Shown: in pieces, positions 1-12,473 of the stretch | Layout: every line of letters begins with the position of its first letter | Numbering within the stretch: position 1 is the first letter of the stretch | Position numbers and translations under genes: made by a program | From: Spinellus fusiger | Taxonomy: Eukaryota; Mucoromycota; Mucoromycetes; Mucorales; Phycomycetaceae | Assembly (NCBI GenBank): GCA_025094145.1 | Contig: JALLLS010000059.1 | Coordinates: 62,001-126,000, forward strand | Direction of reading: 5' to 3' | Length of the DNA: 64,000 nt | The notes under the pieces: model-generated | Told to the model about the DNA's origin: nothing | What the model saw: the letters and a program-made list of their open reading frames with translations, nothing else | The model's database searches: none

Positions 1-808
1 GCCGCCACTCTGGTCATTGCCGTGGACAATACAGAAATCTCTACGAGTCCTGACAAGTGGCGTATTGGCCAACTCTTGACCCTTTCTGTTGTATTGGCCG
101 TCCTGTTGGCAGCCCTGTCTTTTGCTCATTTCTACGTTGCCCGTGATGTATTCCATGTCGCTCCTAACGAACTCCACTCCATCATGTACCTGCACATCTC
201 GTCTGGTAAGTGGGTTTCCTTCCTATTTCCTTCTTCCCTATTTCCTTCCTACTTCCTTGGGGTTCTTTTTGTCGCACCTCTGGTCTTTACTCATTCACTC
301 ACTCACTCATTCACATTAGCACCCCATTTCGTCATCTTTTCCACGCGTGTCCCTGGATTCTGGTGGACCAACATGCCCCACTGGATCTTCTTTGTGTGTA
401 TCATTGGCACTCAGATCATTGCCCTGTTCTTCTCTGTGTATGGTGTGTTTGGTGAGGCAGAGGGTGTGGCCCCCTGTGGCTATGGCTGGGGTCTTTCTGT
501 TCTTGGCATTTCTCTTGTCTTTTTCATGTTCCTGGATGTGGTGAAGGTGTATATCTTTAAGTTTTGGAACTTTGAAATGACGGCTAGGCTTGTTCCCACC
601 CCTTCTCGCAAATTAAAATTAGCCCAACGCAAGGCTGATGCAGAGAAAGAAAAGCAAGTTACTGCTTTGTGGGGTAAAATGGCACGGTAAGACACATTCC
701 TCCAGACAAGAGGTACCTTTTACTCTTACTGACATTTCTATTGTTGTTATTAGGGCGGTAGAGGCTCATGCTATTGTAGATGCATTCCAAGCACTCGAAG
801 AAAAGTGA
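1..808 (+). CDS. PMA1: Plasma-membrane P-type H+-ATPase (P3A), C-terminal part, 5' truncated by window
   Basis: This is the 3' end of a proton-pumping P-type ATPase, which builds the plasma-membrane proton gradient. Visible coding starts at base 1 in mid-gene (AATLVIAVDN). Three exons can be read: 1-205, 320-687 or so, and about 754-808, with GTAAGT and GTAAGA donors and the stop TGA at 806-808. Joined across the first intron, the protein reads YLHISS-APHFVIFSTR, the loop between late membrane helices typical of P3A pumps. Several hydrophobic helices follow (WIFFVCIIGTQIIALFFSVY; SVLGISLVFFMFLDVVKVYI), then a charged cytosolic tail ending FQALEEK. The tail carries the autoinhibitory region in this family. 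The catalytic DKTGT and ATP-binding domains lie upstream, outside the window. Family assignment is firm; the symbol is by analogy with fungal PMA1. Confidence 0.85.
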
Positions 809-1985
809 AAGCATTGGTGGGCACTTTCTTTGACCTTTTTTCTTTGTTTTCCTGTACTCATCCTATTTCTTATTGTTTCCCTTTATTTCTTATTGTTTCC
901 CTTTATTTCTTATTGTTTCCCTTTATTTCTTATTGTTTCTTATTGTTTCCCTTATCAATAAACAAGCAAAAAGTCAACTGTCTTTTGTCTGTAGTGCAGT
1001 GAGCTGAAGAGGGATGTTTTTTTTTTATTCTTCTGCACCTGCACTGTCAATGGCACACTCCTCTATAACCAACCCTTCTCTTTATGACCATTCAACACCA
1101 CTGCAATGGGTTGAGATTCTAAAATGAGAATTTATAAAGGCAGAAAAATAGAAAGTATAGAGACAAAAGACCAAAACAGCCATTTGGTGTCCATGTTGGA
1201 GTGCGATCTGTTGCTTGTCTCACCTCAACAGGGCAAGACAGGATCACCGTCCATTCACTGTACCACCCTTCATAAGTGACTGGGGTTTTCACATGAAAAC
1301 TCGCTCTCTCTTTCTCTCTCTTCCTTTCCATCTCCGAAGAGCATTGACCACAAGCACCTTTTTCCTGTCTCCCTTTTCCATGTGAAAATAGTATAATAAA
1401 GAATAAAGAAAATAAAGAAAATAAAGAAAATAAATAAAAAAAATAAAAATAAAAATAAAAATAAAAATAAAGAAAATATAAATATAAATATAAAAATATT
1501 AAAAAAAGAGTTTTATTTCCTCATTTCTCATCTTTATTTTCCATCCTTCCTTGTCTTCCTGTTTCCTGGGGCTATCACGTGGAAGCGCGTGAAAAAGATA
1601 AAAAGAATAAAAAGGCAGGCCATTTCTCTCTTTCTCTTTCTTTCTTTCTCTTTGTGCATTTCAAAAAAGAAAAAAAAAAAGACAACAATCGTCGTCCTAG
1701 TCATTCTATTTTGACTCTCTTGAGTAATTTCCTTTTATAGTACTATCTCTTTCTTTAGCTTCTGTCCTACACTCACCCCCTTTTCCCTTTTCTCTCTCTC
1801 TTTTATATTCTCTCTTATATAGTCTCTCTTATATAGTCTCTCTTATAGTTTCTCTCTTATCTATTCTCTCTCTGTCTATACACACACACACAAAACCCAT
1901 CCTTGTTGCATTTCCCATCTCTTTTGTTGGTGTTTTCTTTCTGTTACCATTTTAATTTTAATTTTCTTACTAGTCACATAACATT
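809..1985. other. Intergenic spacer with low-complexity tracts
   Basis: No gene is visible. It holds a tandem repeat of about 20 bp at 866-950 (units like TTATTTCTTATTGTTTCCCT, about four copies), an A-rich AATAAA/AAATA tract at 1383-1510, and long CT-rich runs at 1600-1880. The CT-rich runs lie directly upstream of the perilipin-like gene and resemble the pyrimidine-rich promoters or 5' UTRs common in fungi. The H+-ATPase poly(A) site is probably just after 950 (AATAAAC). Confidence 0.6.
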
Positions 1986-3478
1986 ATGGCCAGAACAAAT
2001 GCCCCTGTGGAGTCTGAAGAGGGTAGGTTCTAGGGGACTGCCTTTCCTGACAGACAGACAGACGGACGGACGGATGGATGGACCGACTGACTGACTGATT
2101 GACTTTTTCCTTAGCTAAGACAGGCCATACCAAACACTCAGAGTCCAATGATATGGACATGGACACTGAACAAGACACCGATGATTCCTCCATCTACGCC
2201 CATGAGAATCCAGTCGAGTTTGTAGTGCTGGATGACAATGAGAGATATGAGCCCTACCCTGAGAAGAACCACGCCCAGAAGAACAGCAAGCCAAAGAAAG
2301 TGTCTCCACCCACCTCTCTGTTCATCACCCGTGTCAGTGCCTACCCAATTGTCAAGGACAGTGCAAGTGCAGTCCACACCATGGCCACCCGGTCCGCAGT
2401 AGGCAGACTGGCTCTGACCATGGCCACCTCCACCCTCTCCACCCTCTCCACCCTCTCCTCCATCACACAGGGCACCTCTGGACAGCCCCAGCACGTACAG
2501 TCCTACTACCAGAACTATGTCCGGCCCCATCTCCAGCGTGCAGACCAGCTGGGGTGTCGTTCTCTTGATCTCATCCAAACCAACTTCCCCGTCATCCACC
2601 AGCCCACAGACAAGATTGCAGAGGCAGTGACAGACACCTCATTGCGTGCCATGGAGGATGTCAGACTGAGAGTCGACAGCACCCTCCACACCCTCGTGGT
2701 GCCTGCCCACCATGTGGCAAGAGCAGCCAACGACCGTCTGGGATCCGTGGTGGACCATGCAGAGGCCACCCTGGACTACTACCTGTCACTGGACAGGCCA
2801 TCCACAGGATCTCAACAGGACCACGACAAGAACCAGGTCCTTCGTGCCTACCAACTGCTGCACCAAGCAACCCTCCGTCTCTCCCAGCACGTGACAGAAC
2901 ACGTTGCCTCGACCCCCTCCCCATGGCCCCTCTCCCATGCGACGCTTGCTCGCCTCACAGAGACCTCTGCCCTTCTCCAGACAGCGACCCACACCCTCCA
3001 GAGCATCCACCAGACACTGCAGCACTCGATGGCTCTCTATGGACAGGCGGCACAGGACACACTGCCCTCCTTTGTGGTCGAGGCCCTTGCACAGATCCAG
3101 CGGTCGACCAGCGAGGGGCTGCAGCGACTCACTCTCACGGTGTCGGACCAGCTCCAGCAGATGGTGGCCTTTGCAAAGTACCAGGCCCACGACACACCCG
3201 AATGGCTGCGACAGTCCATAGAGACAGGGATCCAGGCAGCCCAGCACCACCTTGAGACTGTGGCCAGGGAGCTCAAGAGAACCGACATCACCTACTATGA
3301 AAAGGCCGTACATGTTGCCCAGGGGATCCAAGAGCAGGTGCTGCCTCTTCTTGAGCTTGTTCAGTCTCATCTCCTGAACTATAAAGAGCATGCCCGTCAA
3401 AAGGCACAGGATGATCTCAAGGTGCCTCTTGAGTACCTTGGATTGTCGTGTACACCTCAAGTAGCTCAGGCCAATTAA
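1986..3478 (+). CDS. Perilipin-like lipid-droplet protein
   Basis: Two exons are modelled, 1986-2022 and 2115-3478, joined in frame to give MARTNAPVESEE-AKTGHTK. The product is about 472 residues. An acidic N-terminus (DMDMDTEQDTDD) precedes a helical body. Perilipin-type features are a 'YPIVKDSASAVHTMA' segment near the start and a second 'QLGCRSLDLIQTNFPVI' segment, matching the family pattern of paired amphipathic stretches ending near a Pro-Val/Ile. The rest is a long run of amphipathic helices rich in Ala, Gln, His and Thr, with no signal peptide or membrane span. In this family such helices coat lipid droplets and regulate lipolysis. No enzyme motif is present. The assignment rests on pattern and composition, not on a search; an apolipophorin-like or other amphipathic-helix protein is the alternative. 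Overlapping antisense frames are shadows of this GC-rich exon. Confidence 0.65.
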
Positions 3479-3536
3479 GCACATACCTCTCTCTCTTTCC
3501 TTCTTTTGCCCAATCACCAGCACTCTTCAGATACAA

Positions 3537-3655
3537 ACAGCAGCAACTATAACAACAACAGCAACAGTAACAACAGCAACAACAGCAACAACAGCAACAA
3601 CAGCAACAACAGCAACAACAGCAACAACAGCAACAACAGCAACAACAGCAATGAT
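3537..3655. repeat. (AACAACAGC)n microsatellite
   Basis: About a dozen copies of a CAA/CAG-type 9-mer lie just after the perilipin-like stop codon, probably in its 3' UTR. In the antisense direction this makes a spurious poly-cysteine reading frame. Confidence 0.9.
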
Positions 3656-4318
3656 AACAACAAAGTCCATTCAAACGCAAAATAAAAAATAAAAAATAAA
3701 AAATAAAATAAGCATAAGGATCGTCATAGTAGTAATTCATCTATCCACCTCTATAAAAGAACATTGTTCTTCTTTTTATTCATTGTTGTATAGTAACCAC
3801 TGTAGTGAGAGAATCTTTATGAGTGGGCATTACACTTTAGTTCAATTCTACTGTACTGTACTGTACTGTACTGTATTCAATCCAATCCAATCCAGTTAAA
3901 ATACTCTCTTTCTCATCACAGCCTTTTCTCTCTTTTTTTCTTCATCTTTTCTTCTTACTAATACATAACAAGAATCCCTTTTGTAGATGGTTAGAAATAG
4001 ACTTGTTTATTCTTCTTATTCTTCTTGTTCTTATATAGAAAGTGCATAGATTGGCATGGGTTGTACATTCTACATACTAAGAAGAAGAAGGTCATGCCCT
4101 GTATGATTTCAATTAGAGTGTTTATCTTATTCTTTATCATTCCATCGATCCATACTATAGACATAAAAAATAGTCTTCATAGTGAAGAGTCACTTTTTGT
4201 AAGAGAACAACTTGCAGGATAAAAAGTTAACAAGCCAACCAATGGAAAGCATAGCCTCATCCCTACTGTGTCTAGTTTAGGACAAGACAAGTGTTCTCTT
4301 ATTCTCTTTCCATATAGA

Positions 4319-4425
4319 ACATTAACGATGCCAAGGATAACACAGATAAAAAGATAACACAGATACCAAGGATAACACAGATACCAAGGATAACAAAGAC
4401 ACCAAGGATAACAAAGACACCAAGG
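4319..4425. repeat. Minisatellite, about 15-bp units
   Basis: Units like ACCAAGGATAACACAGAT and CACCAAGGATAACAAAGA are repeated about six times with small changes. Confidence 0.85.
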
Positions 4426-4812
4426 AAGGAATGGAAGCAGAGATTGACCCACCCTTTTTTCTTCTTCTTTGTTTCCCATTTTCATTTCTCACCTTTCATA
4501 GGATAAACCCGCCCTTTGATTGATAAATACTCTATTGTTTATCAGGGTGAGGGTGGATGTCATTAACATAAAAGGCAGTGCAACCCTCTCGGGAGATATC
4601 GGTACAGCAAATGAAGTGAAGTATTCCAAATCCAGTCAATAGAGTGACAAAAAGAAATGTCATTATGAATAAACTCTACTGTCATCTAAATAGGTGGGTG
4701 AGTGGGTGAATACACAAACAGGAGGGTGTTTTCTTTTTCTTTTTCTGAATGGAGACTGTTCTTAGGGCCATCAAGTCAATAGATGGAGATGGGTGGAAGT
4801 GATAAATTGCCT

Positions 4813-4877
4813 TGTTCTTGTTTCCTTTGTTCTTGTTTCCCTTGTTCTTGTTTCTCTTGTTCTTGTTTCCCTTGTTC
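4813..4877. repeat. Minisatellite, CTTGTTCTTGTTTCC units
   Basis: About four copies of a 15-16 bp unit (CCTTGTTCTTGTTTCC). It encodes KNKGNKNK-like nonsense in the antisense frame. Confidence 0.85.
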
Positions 4878-5022
4878 ATACAGTTGAATCACTCACTTGT
4901 TCTGTTGGTTCTATAAAGGGAGTTAAATGTCAATTTATATTAGTATAACATGGCTATTCTATTAGAGTTTCTTTCTGTATGAATATAGTATCATTTGTCA
5001 GTGAGATACCATGTGGAGTGGC

Positions 5023-5132
5023 TGTAGGGTGAGATGTAGGGTGAGATATAGGGTAGATGTAGGGTGAGATATAGGGTAGATGTAGGGTGAGATATAGGGT
5101 AGATGTAGGGTGAGATATAGGGTAGATGTAGG
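5023..5132. repeat. Minisatellite with TAGGGT cores
   Basis: A roughly 22-bp unit (GTAGGGTGAGATATAGGGTAGAT) is repeated about five times. Each unit holds two TAGGGT cores that look telomere-like but are not in a pure 6-bp array. Confidence 0.85.
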
Positions 5133-5929
5133 TGTCACTTTCTTTCCCCCCCTTCTTTTGGTGTATTCTTCCTCTTTGTTGTTTTTTAATCCATGTCCCT
5201 GCTTGTTGAATTAAACTCATCTGTTATATGTCTAACAAGGTTTATTCTATCTACAACCCAACAAGGGCTAAACCTAATGACAGAAATGAGGTGTATCTCA
5301 TCTTTTCTTTGCTATCAAATAGTGGAGTCATTATCAGCATAAACAATACATTTAAGGTTTAACATATGCACAGATAGGGTCATGTCTCAACTATCAACAG
5401 TAGAGTCAGAGTTAACACTACGACAATGGTGTTAAGATCACTGTGTCCATGGTGCTGTACTTGTCAGACCCTATTCCATTATGAAGGAACCCTTTACACC
5501 TACTGAACAAACAATGGCATTCAGTGGCATGTAAAAGTGACAAAGGAAATAGCCATGAGTCTTTTGTTTTCTACAGTAGAAAGAAAAGACCAGTAAAAGG
5601 AGTGTGGATAGAATAGACACTTTTTATTGAGTTCATTGTCCCGTGTATCTGTTCCTACTCACCTCCATACTGCTGTAGGAAGAATATAAAAAAGAGAGAG
5701 AAAAGCCAATCAACAAGACCTATACCTTTTCCTATCAACTACTTGAAGAGTAGTGAAATAAATAAATAAATAAATAAATACAACTGCACATTCCAACTTT
5801 CTGTTTCAATTAAATCTTATGCCTACCGATTGTCTCCATGACTCCCAAGTGAAAGTCTATCTTTCATAGTTTAACATTGCATCTTTTTGTTGTATCTATG
5901 CACTCATTTATTAAAGAGTATTTTCTATC

Positions 5930-6080
5930 TAAATAATAGTAATACTAAATACTAAATACTAATAATACTAATAATACTAATAATACTAAATACTAAATAC
6001 TAAATACTAAATACTAAATACTAAATACTAAATACTAAATACTAATAATAATAATACTAATACTAAATACTAAATACTAC
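5930..6080. repeat. Minisatellite, AATACTA / AATAATACT units
   Basis: A long array of AAATACT-type 8-mers mixed with AATAATACT 9-mers, about 150 bp. Confidence 0.9.
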
Positions 6081-7745
6081 AATAGAGTACAGCCATCAGA
6101 GCTAGAAATTCAACAGTCCCCCTGCCATGTTTAGCTATGATTGTAAATCCATGAATAAACATATCACACCTTATTTCAGTTGATATGTTTTTTTTATTAA
6201 GAATAAAATCGTTATCTTAATTGACACTACTATTCAATGTCATAATAAGAAATACCAGAAAGTAGTCTTGGAGATTAGACATATAAACACATAAAACACA
6301 GAGGGCAAGAGGTAGGACTCTTACTCATTATAGAATGTATTGCCTGAAAGTAGGAGAAGCAAAGAGGGTGCTGTACAACACTGGTGTATTGAACTTTCTT
6401 TTTTTCTTTCTTTTTATATATATATTACAAACACTGTTTTCTAGAAGAAAGTATCCTTGGACCTTTGAGTAAGAACAAGTAGTCTCGTCCATCTTGTTTT
6501 GGCATAAAGAAGATGGAGGGAGTTGAATGGAGACTAGTAAATATTAATTTCTTTGTTCTTATCAAGAGATGGGTCTATCTCTATGCACTGCCTACGGTGG
6601 CTATGGATTATTCTAGAATCTCAAACATACAGGACACAATGTGAAAGATAAAAATAAAAAATAAATCTATAATGGCTAGCTCATAGAAATAATAAGAGAA
6701 ACAGAATGTCTCTTGAATGTCTAGCCAATCTTTCATATAGTTAATAACAATAACAGTGCTGATAATAACAAAGCAGCAACAACAACAACAATAATAATAA
6801 TAAATATTAAGAACCCGTCTACAATGAAACTTATTTCTCAATAATGGGATGATTCATAGCCCTGTTTTTCTTTTCTTTTTACTATAAAGATACAGTTCAT
6901 TCACTCTTGTCATTTATTGTTGTTGAAGGTGCCAATGGATTCTACACTCATTGGTATTGCTAATAAAGACAGATAATCATGAGAATCCCTAGTATCCTTT
7001 CCATGTTAAAGAATAAAATGCTGAGCAAAAGGCAGAGGAATAAGAATGAATGAATGAATAATAAAGGGGAAAAGTGCCTTTTATAAGTGATGGTACTGTA
7101 GTGGAAGGGGAGGAGGAGCTATAAAGTTGTAATTTGTGCGTGTAAGACTGACAGATATCTTTTTTTTTTTTAAAAAAATAAATAAAAATAAAAATAAAAG
7201 TAAAAAGATACTAGAGTACAGAATTCATCCCTGAACACTTTATCCAAATGAAGAAGTATAGACCCAAGGTGCAGGTGGATTCCCAAGTTACAAAACAGTG
7301 CAATCCATGTCAGACTGTTTTGGATGGCTAAGACATACTCTAAACAATAAATCCAAACCAATAGATTGATAGAACCACAGAGAAAGAGATGGATCCATAG
7401 ATGAATAGATCCTTTTTTTTTCTTGAGCTTTCCATCTTCTTTTCTTCTTCTTTATTCATTGAATGGATGTCTGATACTTTTATCCAAAGCCATAATGGTA
7501 CATTCATAAAACAAAGAGTATGAAAATAAAATAAAAACACAAAAGGATTATAATATTAAATTGAAAGAGTCATCGATTCTCATGCTTGCTAATCCCACCT
7601 ATGGATTGCCTGCCTACTTTCACTTGTAAAAGAAAACACTAAGATTCTTTAAAATGAAAAATGAAAAATAGAAAATAATAATAATAATAAGAATAATATA
7701 GAAAATAAAAAATAAAAAATAAAATAAGAATAGAAAGAGACACTT

Positions 7746-10700
7746 CTAATGCACAAAGTAACGAGGCTCATCAAACACATGGAAGCGATGACCACGAATG
7801 CCCTGACCACGGAAGCTATCAGGATAGCGCAAGGCAGATACGACTTGAGATGCCTCCACACGCTCATAAGAAGCCTTCCAGAAATCCCTTGGTGTGTCTA
7901 CTACCTGGAATTTACCCGTCTGGATCTCTGTGTCTGTGATGCGACCATGACTGATACGAGCATAGGCAACACGCTTCAGTCCACGGTAGCCCATGTATTG
8001 GCACCAGCGATCCCAGTCAGAGGGATCAATGTCGTTCATTTCTCCTCCATCAAACAAAAGGTGGTAGAGAGGTTGTTGGGGCTGAGTGACGACGTAGCCC
8101 AAAAAGACAAAGGGATGGACACTTGTTCTCATAATACGAGCCAATTCAGTCGTTTGTAAGCGTCTGTCTTCGGGATCTTCTTCTTGTCCGTTGTGACTGA
8201 CAATAAAGTCAACAGGCTGGCCATAGACATCCAGAGTGGCATGAATGGCACAGGCCAGTTCACCTACAGGAGAGGGCAAGAGGTGGTGAGAGGATCTGAT
8301 AATAGGGAACTTGGAGAGCATAAGACAGCCCCAAGTGTGTTCCATGGTGGACGGTCCATAGTCAAGGTAGTAGCCAAGGTCCTCTGCAATGTACTGAGCC
8401 CAGTCACGATTGCCCATGATAATACGCATGGTATCCGACTCCAATAAACCTATCGCATGGTATAAGATACAAGATACAAGGTACAAGATACAAGATACAA
8501 GATACAAGATACAAGGTACAAGGTACAGATGGAGGAGTGTGCTTGTTCCCTTTCTGTCCCTGGTCTACTCTCTGCTCAGAACTTACCAACAACATCCAGT
8601 TGCAAATCACGAATAGCATCTCTTATGCGCATTTCACTGGCCCACATATCATTATCAAGAGCAAAATGAATCGTCCAAATACCAGCAGTAAAGGACTTCT
8701 CACTTGTTGTATAGGGAGCAGGCACAGCAGCACGAAGAGAGCGACGAACAGACACAAACACTGCAACCACCATCACACCAACAATAGACAGACGCAACAC
8801 TGAACGTGTCATTCTAAAGAACGAAAAGTGTGTTCTTCTTGCTCCGTGGCCCCTCCCTGCCAACGTGCCTGCATGATAAACACCCAGGCCAAGAGTGGCC
8901 ATCAGCACCACCAGCACCACATCAGAACGCTCACGCAAATAAACACCCCCAGGTACAAAGGCATAGGCCACAACCCAGACATGGGCCAGACAGAACAGAT
9001 TGTAGATGAAGAAGCCAGTGAACAGGGTCTTGCAGGGAGGGTAGGCTGTGATGGCACGGGCAAGACAGGGCAGAACACTCATCAGATAGGCCCCGAGCAC
9101 AAGACCACCGTAAAAGGCCGTCCATCCCTGGTAGGCATAGAACACAGTGCAGCCAGCACATCCGATCAAGTACCACCAGATCCCCGTCATGGCACGTCCC
9201 GAGGAAGAGGCCAACAGACCCAAAGAAAGAGCACCCACTGTGGCCACACCCCAGGGCACGGGTTCAGGGCCGTAGTTTGGATACCCAGCCACACTCCATC
9301 GCATAATGGCAGAGGAGTCTGTGAACATGGAGTGGAGGGCGAAAAGAACAGCACCCCACCCAGCAGAAGCCATCCACCATCTGCCCTTGAGGGTTGGGCT
9401 GGGAGGAGGGAGGTCGGCTTTCTGGTTCTGGTTCTGGACATGGTTCAGACAGAGGCAGGCGACAAGGCCAAGGACAAGGCCAGTGATGTTTTGACCTCCG
9501 TTGGCAGCATGCATGATGGGCCAGATGGGGTTCTCTGTCCACCAGGCCATCTTTACAACATTATGAACAAGCAAGCCCACACCCCACAGAAGAACAGACC
9601 GTTCAAGGGCAGCAGGTTGGTGGCGGAGCTGGATCCACGTGGCGGACCAGGTTGTTAAGCTGATGGCGAGTCCTGTGGCTGTAAGGATGAGTCGCAGTGC
9701 AGGATCACGGGCCCAGAAGGAAGCAATGCCAACAAGAGACAGGGCATGGAAGCAGGCGTGGTAGGTGGCTACGAATCTACGCAGACTCCGGATTCCAAGG
9801 ATCATGGGTGTGATGGTGATAAACAAAAAGGCTTCGTAGCCAGAGATGCCCATGTACCAAAGAGGGAAGTACCAGATTAAGAGGGCAAGGGCTGTCAGTA
9901 AAGACCAAAAGACAAAGCCTATTATACAAGGGAGTTCCCAGGTTATTATTATTATTATTATTTCAGCAAAAGATAATATAGATAATATGGGTGTGTTGCT
10001 TACCAAGGTAGATTTCTGCCATAGCATTTCTCAAAGTAATGGACTTGCATAGATTGACTGCTGTTGTGAAGACAGACTCCTTTACACTAGAAGAGAAAAG
10101 AAGAGAGGAAAAGATCAGATCAGTTGTCTATATATATATATTCTAAAGAAGGTGTTTTATCACTGTCACCAACCCACCTTATGTTCTCAGAGTAGGTAGT
10201 GGACACTCTAATCATGGTAGAAAACAGGCAAATCAATATATACATGCGTCTATAGCACTCTTATAGGGTGGTCTCTAAGCTAGTGACTAGACTCTACTAT
10301 TTATGGTTTATTCTATACATGAAATGCTAACTCATACCCTCCGACTGACACTGGTGCTGATGTTCTTCCACTTGAGTCTGTAATGGTAAACTCAAAGTCC
10401 CCAAAATCAATGGCAGTGACAGCATCAAATGCAACATCGTAAATAATCAAGGACCACTCAAAGAAGGCGTAGATAGTGTAGGCTATAGAATGACACGGCA
10501 GGTATAAGTCACTATGTCCTCCCAATAGATCTTCCTTGTTGATCCACTCATCTCAATTGAACTCACCACCAGGAATCCTGTGCACCTTGTGCTGCAGGAA
10601 AAAGTATATCATAGGCGGCAGTGTCAGGAAAAACGCAGCAGTCAGTCGACGTCTCCAGCGAAGGGCCACGGGATGTCTACTGCTTGTCTTTACTACACCC

Positions 10701-11395
10701 AGTTGCCATGGCAATGTGCACACCAGATAGAGAATCATGGCAATGTCATGGGTCAAATGGTCATCTGTGGAGGTGATATACACCCAGCCACCACATGCCA
10801 CAGTTCTTACTAATCCAACGCCCAGTAAGAATTGGCCAAATCCCTCTGTGCTTGTTTTTGTTGAGCGGGTTGTGTACAGGTACCAAAGAAAGACGAGAGC
10901 AAACCGAGGACCACTTGTCAGGGCTATGAGGATTTGGAAGATGGCACGGGCAGGATAACGGTCTCCTGTAGTGGCACTCACACTAGGAAACCATTCCTAT
11001 CCAATGCCATGAGATATCAAGCGCCAATGCTTGTCCTTGTTATCTCTTACCTGAGGATAACCAAAGTGTTCGTTCTGGACAATCTTGTAATAGTGTGTGT
11101 AGCACCCCACAGCCAATGCAATAAAAAAGGCACCTAATCCAGAGTCAATATATGTGTTTTTCTTGTTGTTGTTGTCCTAGGACGTTCTATTGACTTACTA
11201 TAGGCGAATACAGTGTGTGCATACGATACATGTTTTGTATCCACCTTTATTATTAGTAATCATTAGTAATCATTAGGAATTATTAGTAAATATTTACAAT
11301 TCATCCATGCTCTTGTTTCTCAGCTCAATTCACTCGCTTACCTTTAGTACGACAGAAGAAGGCTGCGAATTAGTTCCAACCAAAGACTCAGCCAT
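7746..11395 (-). CDS. CWH43: CWH43-like GPI-anchor remodelling membrane protein
   Basis: Large multi-exon gene. In fungi this protein acts in the ER in placing ceramide on GPI anchors. The start MAESLVG is at 11395 and the stop TAG at 7746-7748. Exons in order begin with 11342-11395, then a stretch ending HFGYPQ near 11050, then EWFPSVSATTGDRYPARAIF (10981 downward). Next come AYTIYAFFEWSLIIYD (about 10485-10338), VKESVFTTAVNLCKS (about 10080-10012), a long exon from about 9932 to 8587 and a last exon to 7746. The N-terminal part is a Frag1/DRAM/PGAP2-like multispanning region with the GDRYPxRxIFQ motif. A second hydrophobic block follows. The C-terminus is a soluble endonuclease/exonuclease/phosphatase-like domain with SHNGQEEDPEDRRLQTTEL and GYRGLKRVAYARISHG. 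The fused order (PGAP2-like then CWH43-C) is the usual fungal form. It is divergent from Gemin2 across about 240 bp. Confidence 0.88.
8457..8530. repeat. Intronic tandem repeat (AGATACA / AGGTACA units)
   Basis: About nine copies of a 7-bp unit, mostly in AAGATAC and AAGGTAC forms, inside the last intron of the CWH43-like gene. Confidence 0.85.
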
Positions 11396-11636
11396 CCTAT
11401 TCTCTAAAATCTAATCAAAAGACACTGATTTTGATAGAAAAGAAGCGATAAAATAGAGAAAGTAGAAAGGAAACAAAAGAAACAAGGGTTGGCATGGTAC
11501 CCTTTCTTGTACTCAATGAAAATCATCGGCCATTCAATAGTGTACCCTTTTTCTTTTCGGACAATTGTTCAATGTCTGGGCTTCAAATGGGAACGACCAT
11601 AAACAAAAAAACAACGGAAGAATCATTGCCGAAACG
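11396..11636. promoter_or_regulatory. Shared divergent promoter, CWH43 / Gemin2
   Basis: The two start codons face away from each other across about 240 bp, so both promoters must lie here or overlap the first exons. No clear TATA box is visible. An in-frame stop upstream of the chosen Gemin2 ATG supports that start. Confidence 0.5.
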
Positions 11637-12473
11637 ATGGAACGTGTCTTTTTACAGTCACAAGAAGCAGCCGTACCAAAAGAAGAAGAGTCATTAACAC
11701 GCCAGGCTATTCCTATTACCAAGACAGAGGCCTCGATTACCAATGCTGTTCCTGCGAGTGGAGAAGACTACTTGCTACATGTTCGGTAGGTGGACTCCTT
11801 GTATGTCTATTTCCACACTCATGCCGTGGGCTGCTCTTTAGTGATCAGGCCAAAAAGTGTCCTCAGACAGTAGTGGCGCCCCCTCCCAAGCAGATAAAGC
11901 AAGTCAGTCTTCCCAGTCACTATCTATGGATGATGTCTTCTTCCTCCTCAACACCTGCCAACACACCCGACCCACAGTGGCAGGAGAGCTTTGGACAGTC
12001 TTTCAAACAGTTTCAACAATCAAAGCAGAAGAATAAACCCCCTCCCTCTCCTCCTCTTCTGCCGATAGGAGATAAGCAAGGATGGCATCATATTTGCTAC
12101 TCTACTGAGCCTGTGTCTGTTCCATTGGCTTCTGTGGCATGTATGTCACAACGCATTATTCTCCGATTGCTCATGTACTTTAAGGAGTGGCTGACAGAAA
12201 TGACAGAGCGAGAGGCAAGTTCCATTCCTCACTAAGAAATATGTAGGACATGTGTATGTATTGACTATCACTGTATAGGGATTGTGGTTATTCACTCTCC
12301 TTGTCTATTTGGATCCTGTCATTACCTCTGGGAATCTCTCTCTTCTTAGGGATCTCTCCCGTAGATGCATTGCACTCCGCAGTGATCAACAGGAAGAAGA
12401 TCCAAGTGTGCCTAGACTCAATGTCATTATTACTCTTATTGCAAAGGGATTTGGACAGGCAGACCTGATCTAA
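11637..12473 (+). CDS. GEMIN2: Gemin2 / SIP1 / Brr1-type SMN-complex protein
   Basis: Three exons: 11637-11785, 11842-12214 and 12279-12473 (stop TAA). The product is about 238 residues. In the SMN complex this protein holds Sm proteins during snRNP assembly in the cytoplasm. Diagnostic stretches are RQAIPI near the start, then SGEDYLLHVR-DQAKKCPQTV with the intron inside, then a hydrophilic linker. The C-terminal helical domain follows (WLTEMTERE-GLWLFTLLVYLDP, then RDLSRRCIALR and LNVIITLIAKGFGQADLI). The start at 11637 is chosen because no in-frame ATG lies between it and an upstream stop; an extra 5' exon cannot be excluded. The second intron starts with GCAAGT rather than GTAAGT. Confidence 0.85.

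Larger units (their letters stand above)
3656..7745. other. 4 kb non-coding stretch with several minisatellites
   Basis: No convincing gene was seen on either strand; reading frames are short and of AT-rich or repeat composition. Tandem arrays are annotated separately. The remainder is AT-rich unique sequence with poly-T/poly-A runs, for example near 6400 and 7165. The stretch near 7600-7740 is the 3' flank of CWH43. Confidence 0.6.

Noticed and set aside
2138..3523. Long antisense and alternative-frame openings across the perilipin-like exon
   Set aside because: GC-rich exons leave few stops in other frames; none shows a recognisable family, and the plus-strand frame has the right splice and composition.
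3417..3740. Poly-cysteine reading frame on the minus strand
   Set aside because: It is the antisense reading of an AACAACAGC microsatellite; no gene signals.
5023..5132. CRISPR-like array
   Set aside because: Repeats are contiguous without unique spacers, and the genome is eukaryotic; it is a minisatellite.
8828..9658. 276-residue plus-strand frame opposite CWH43
   Set aside because: It lies antisense to the hydrophobic coding exon and is His/Gly/Thr-rich with no domain.
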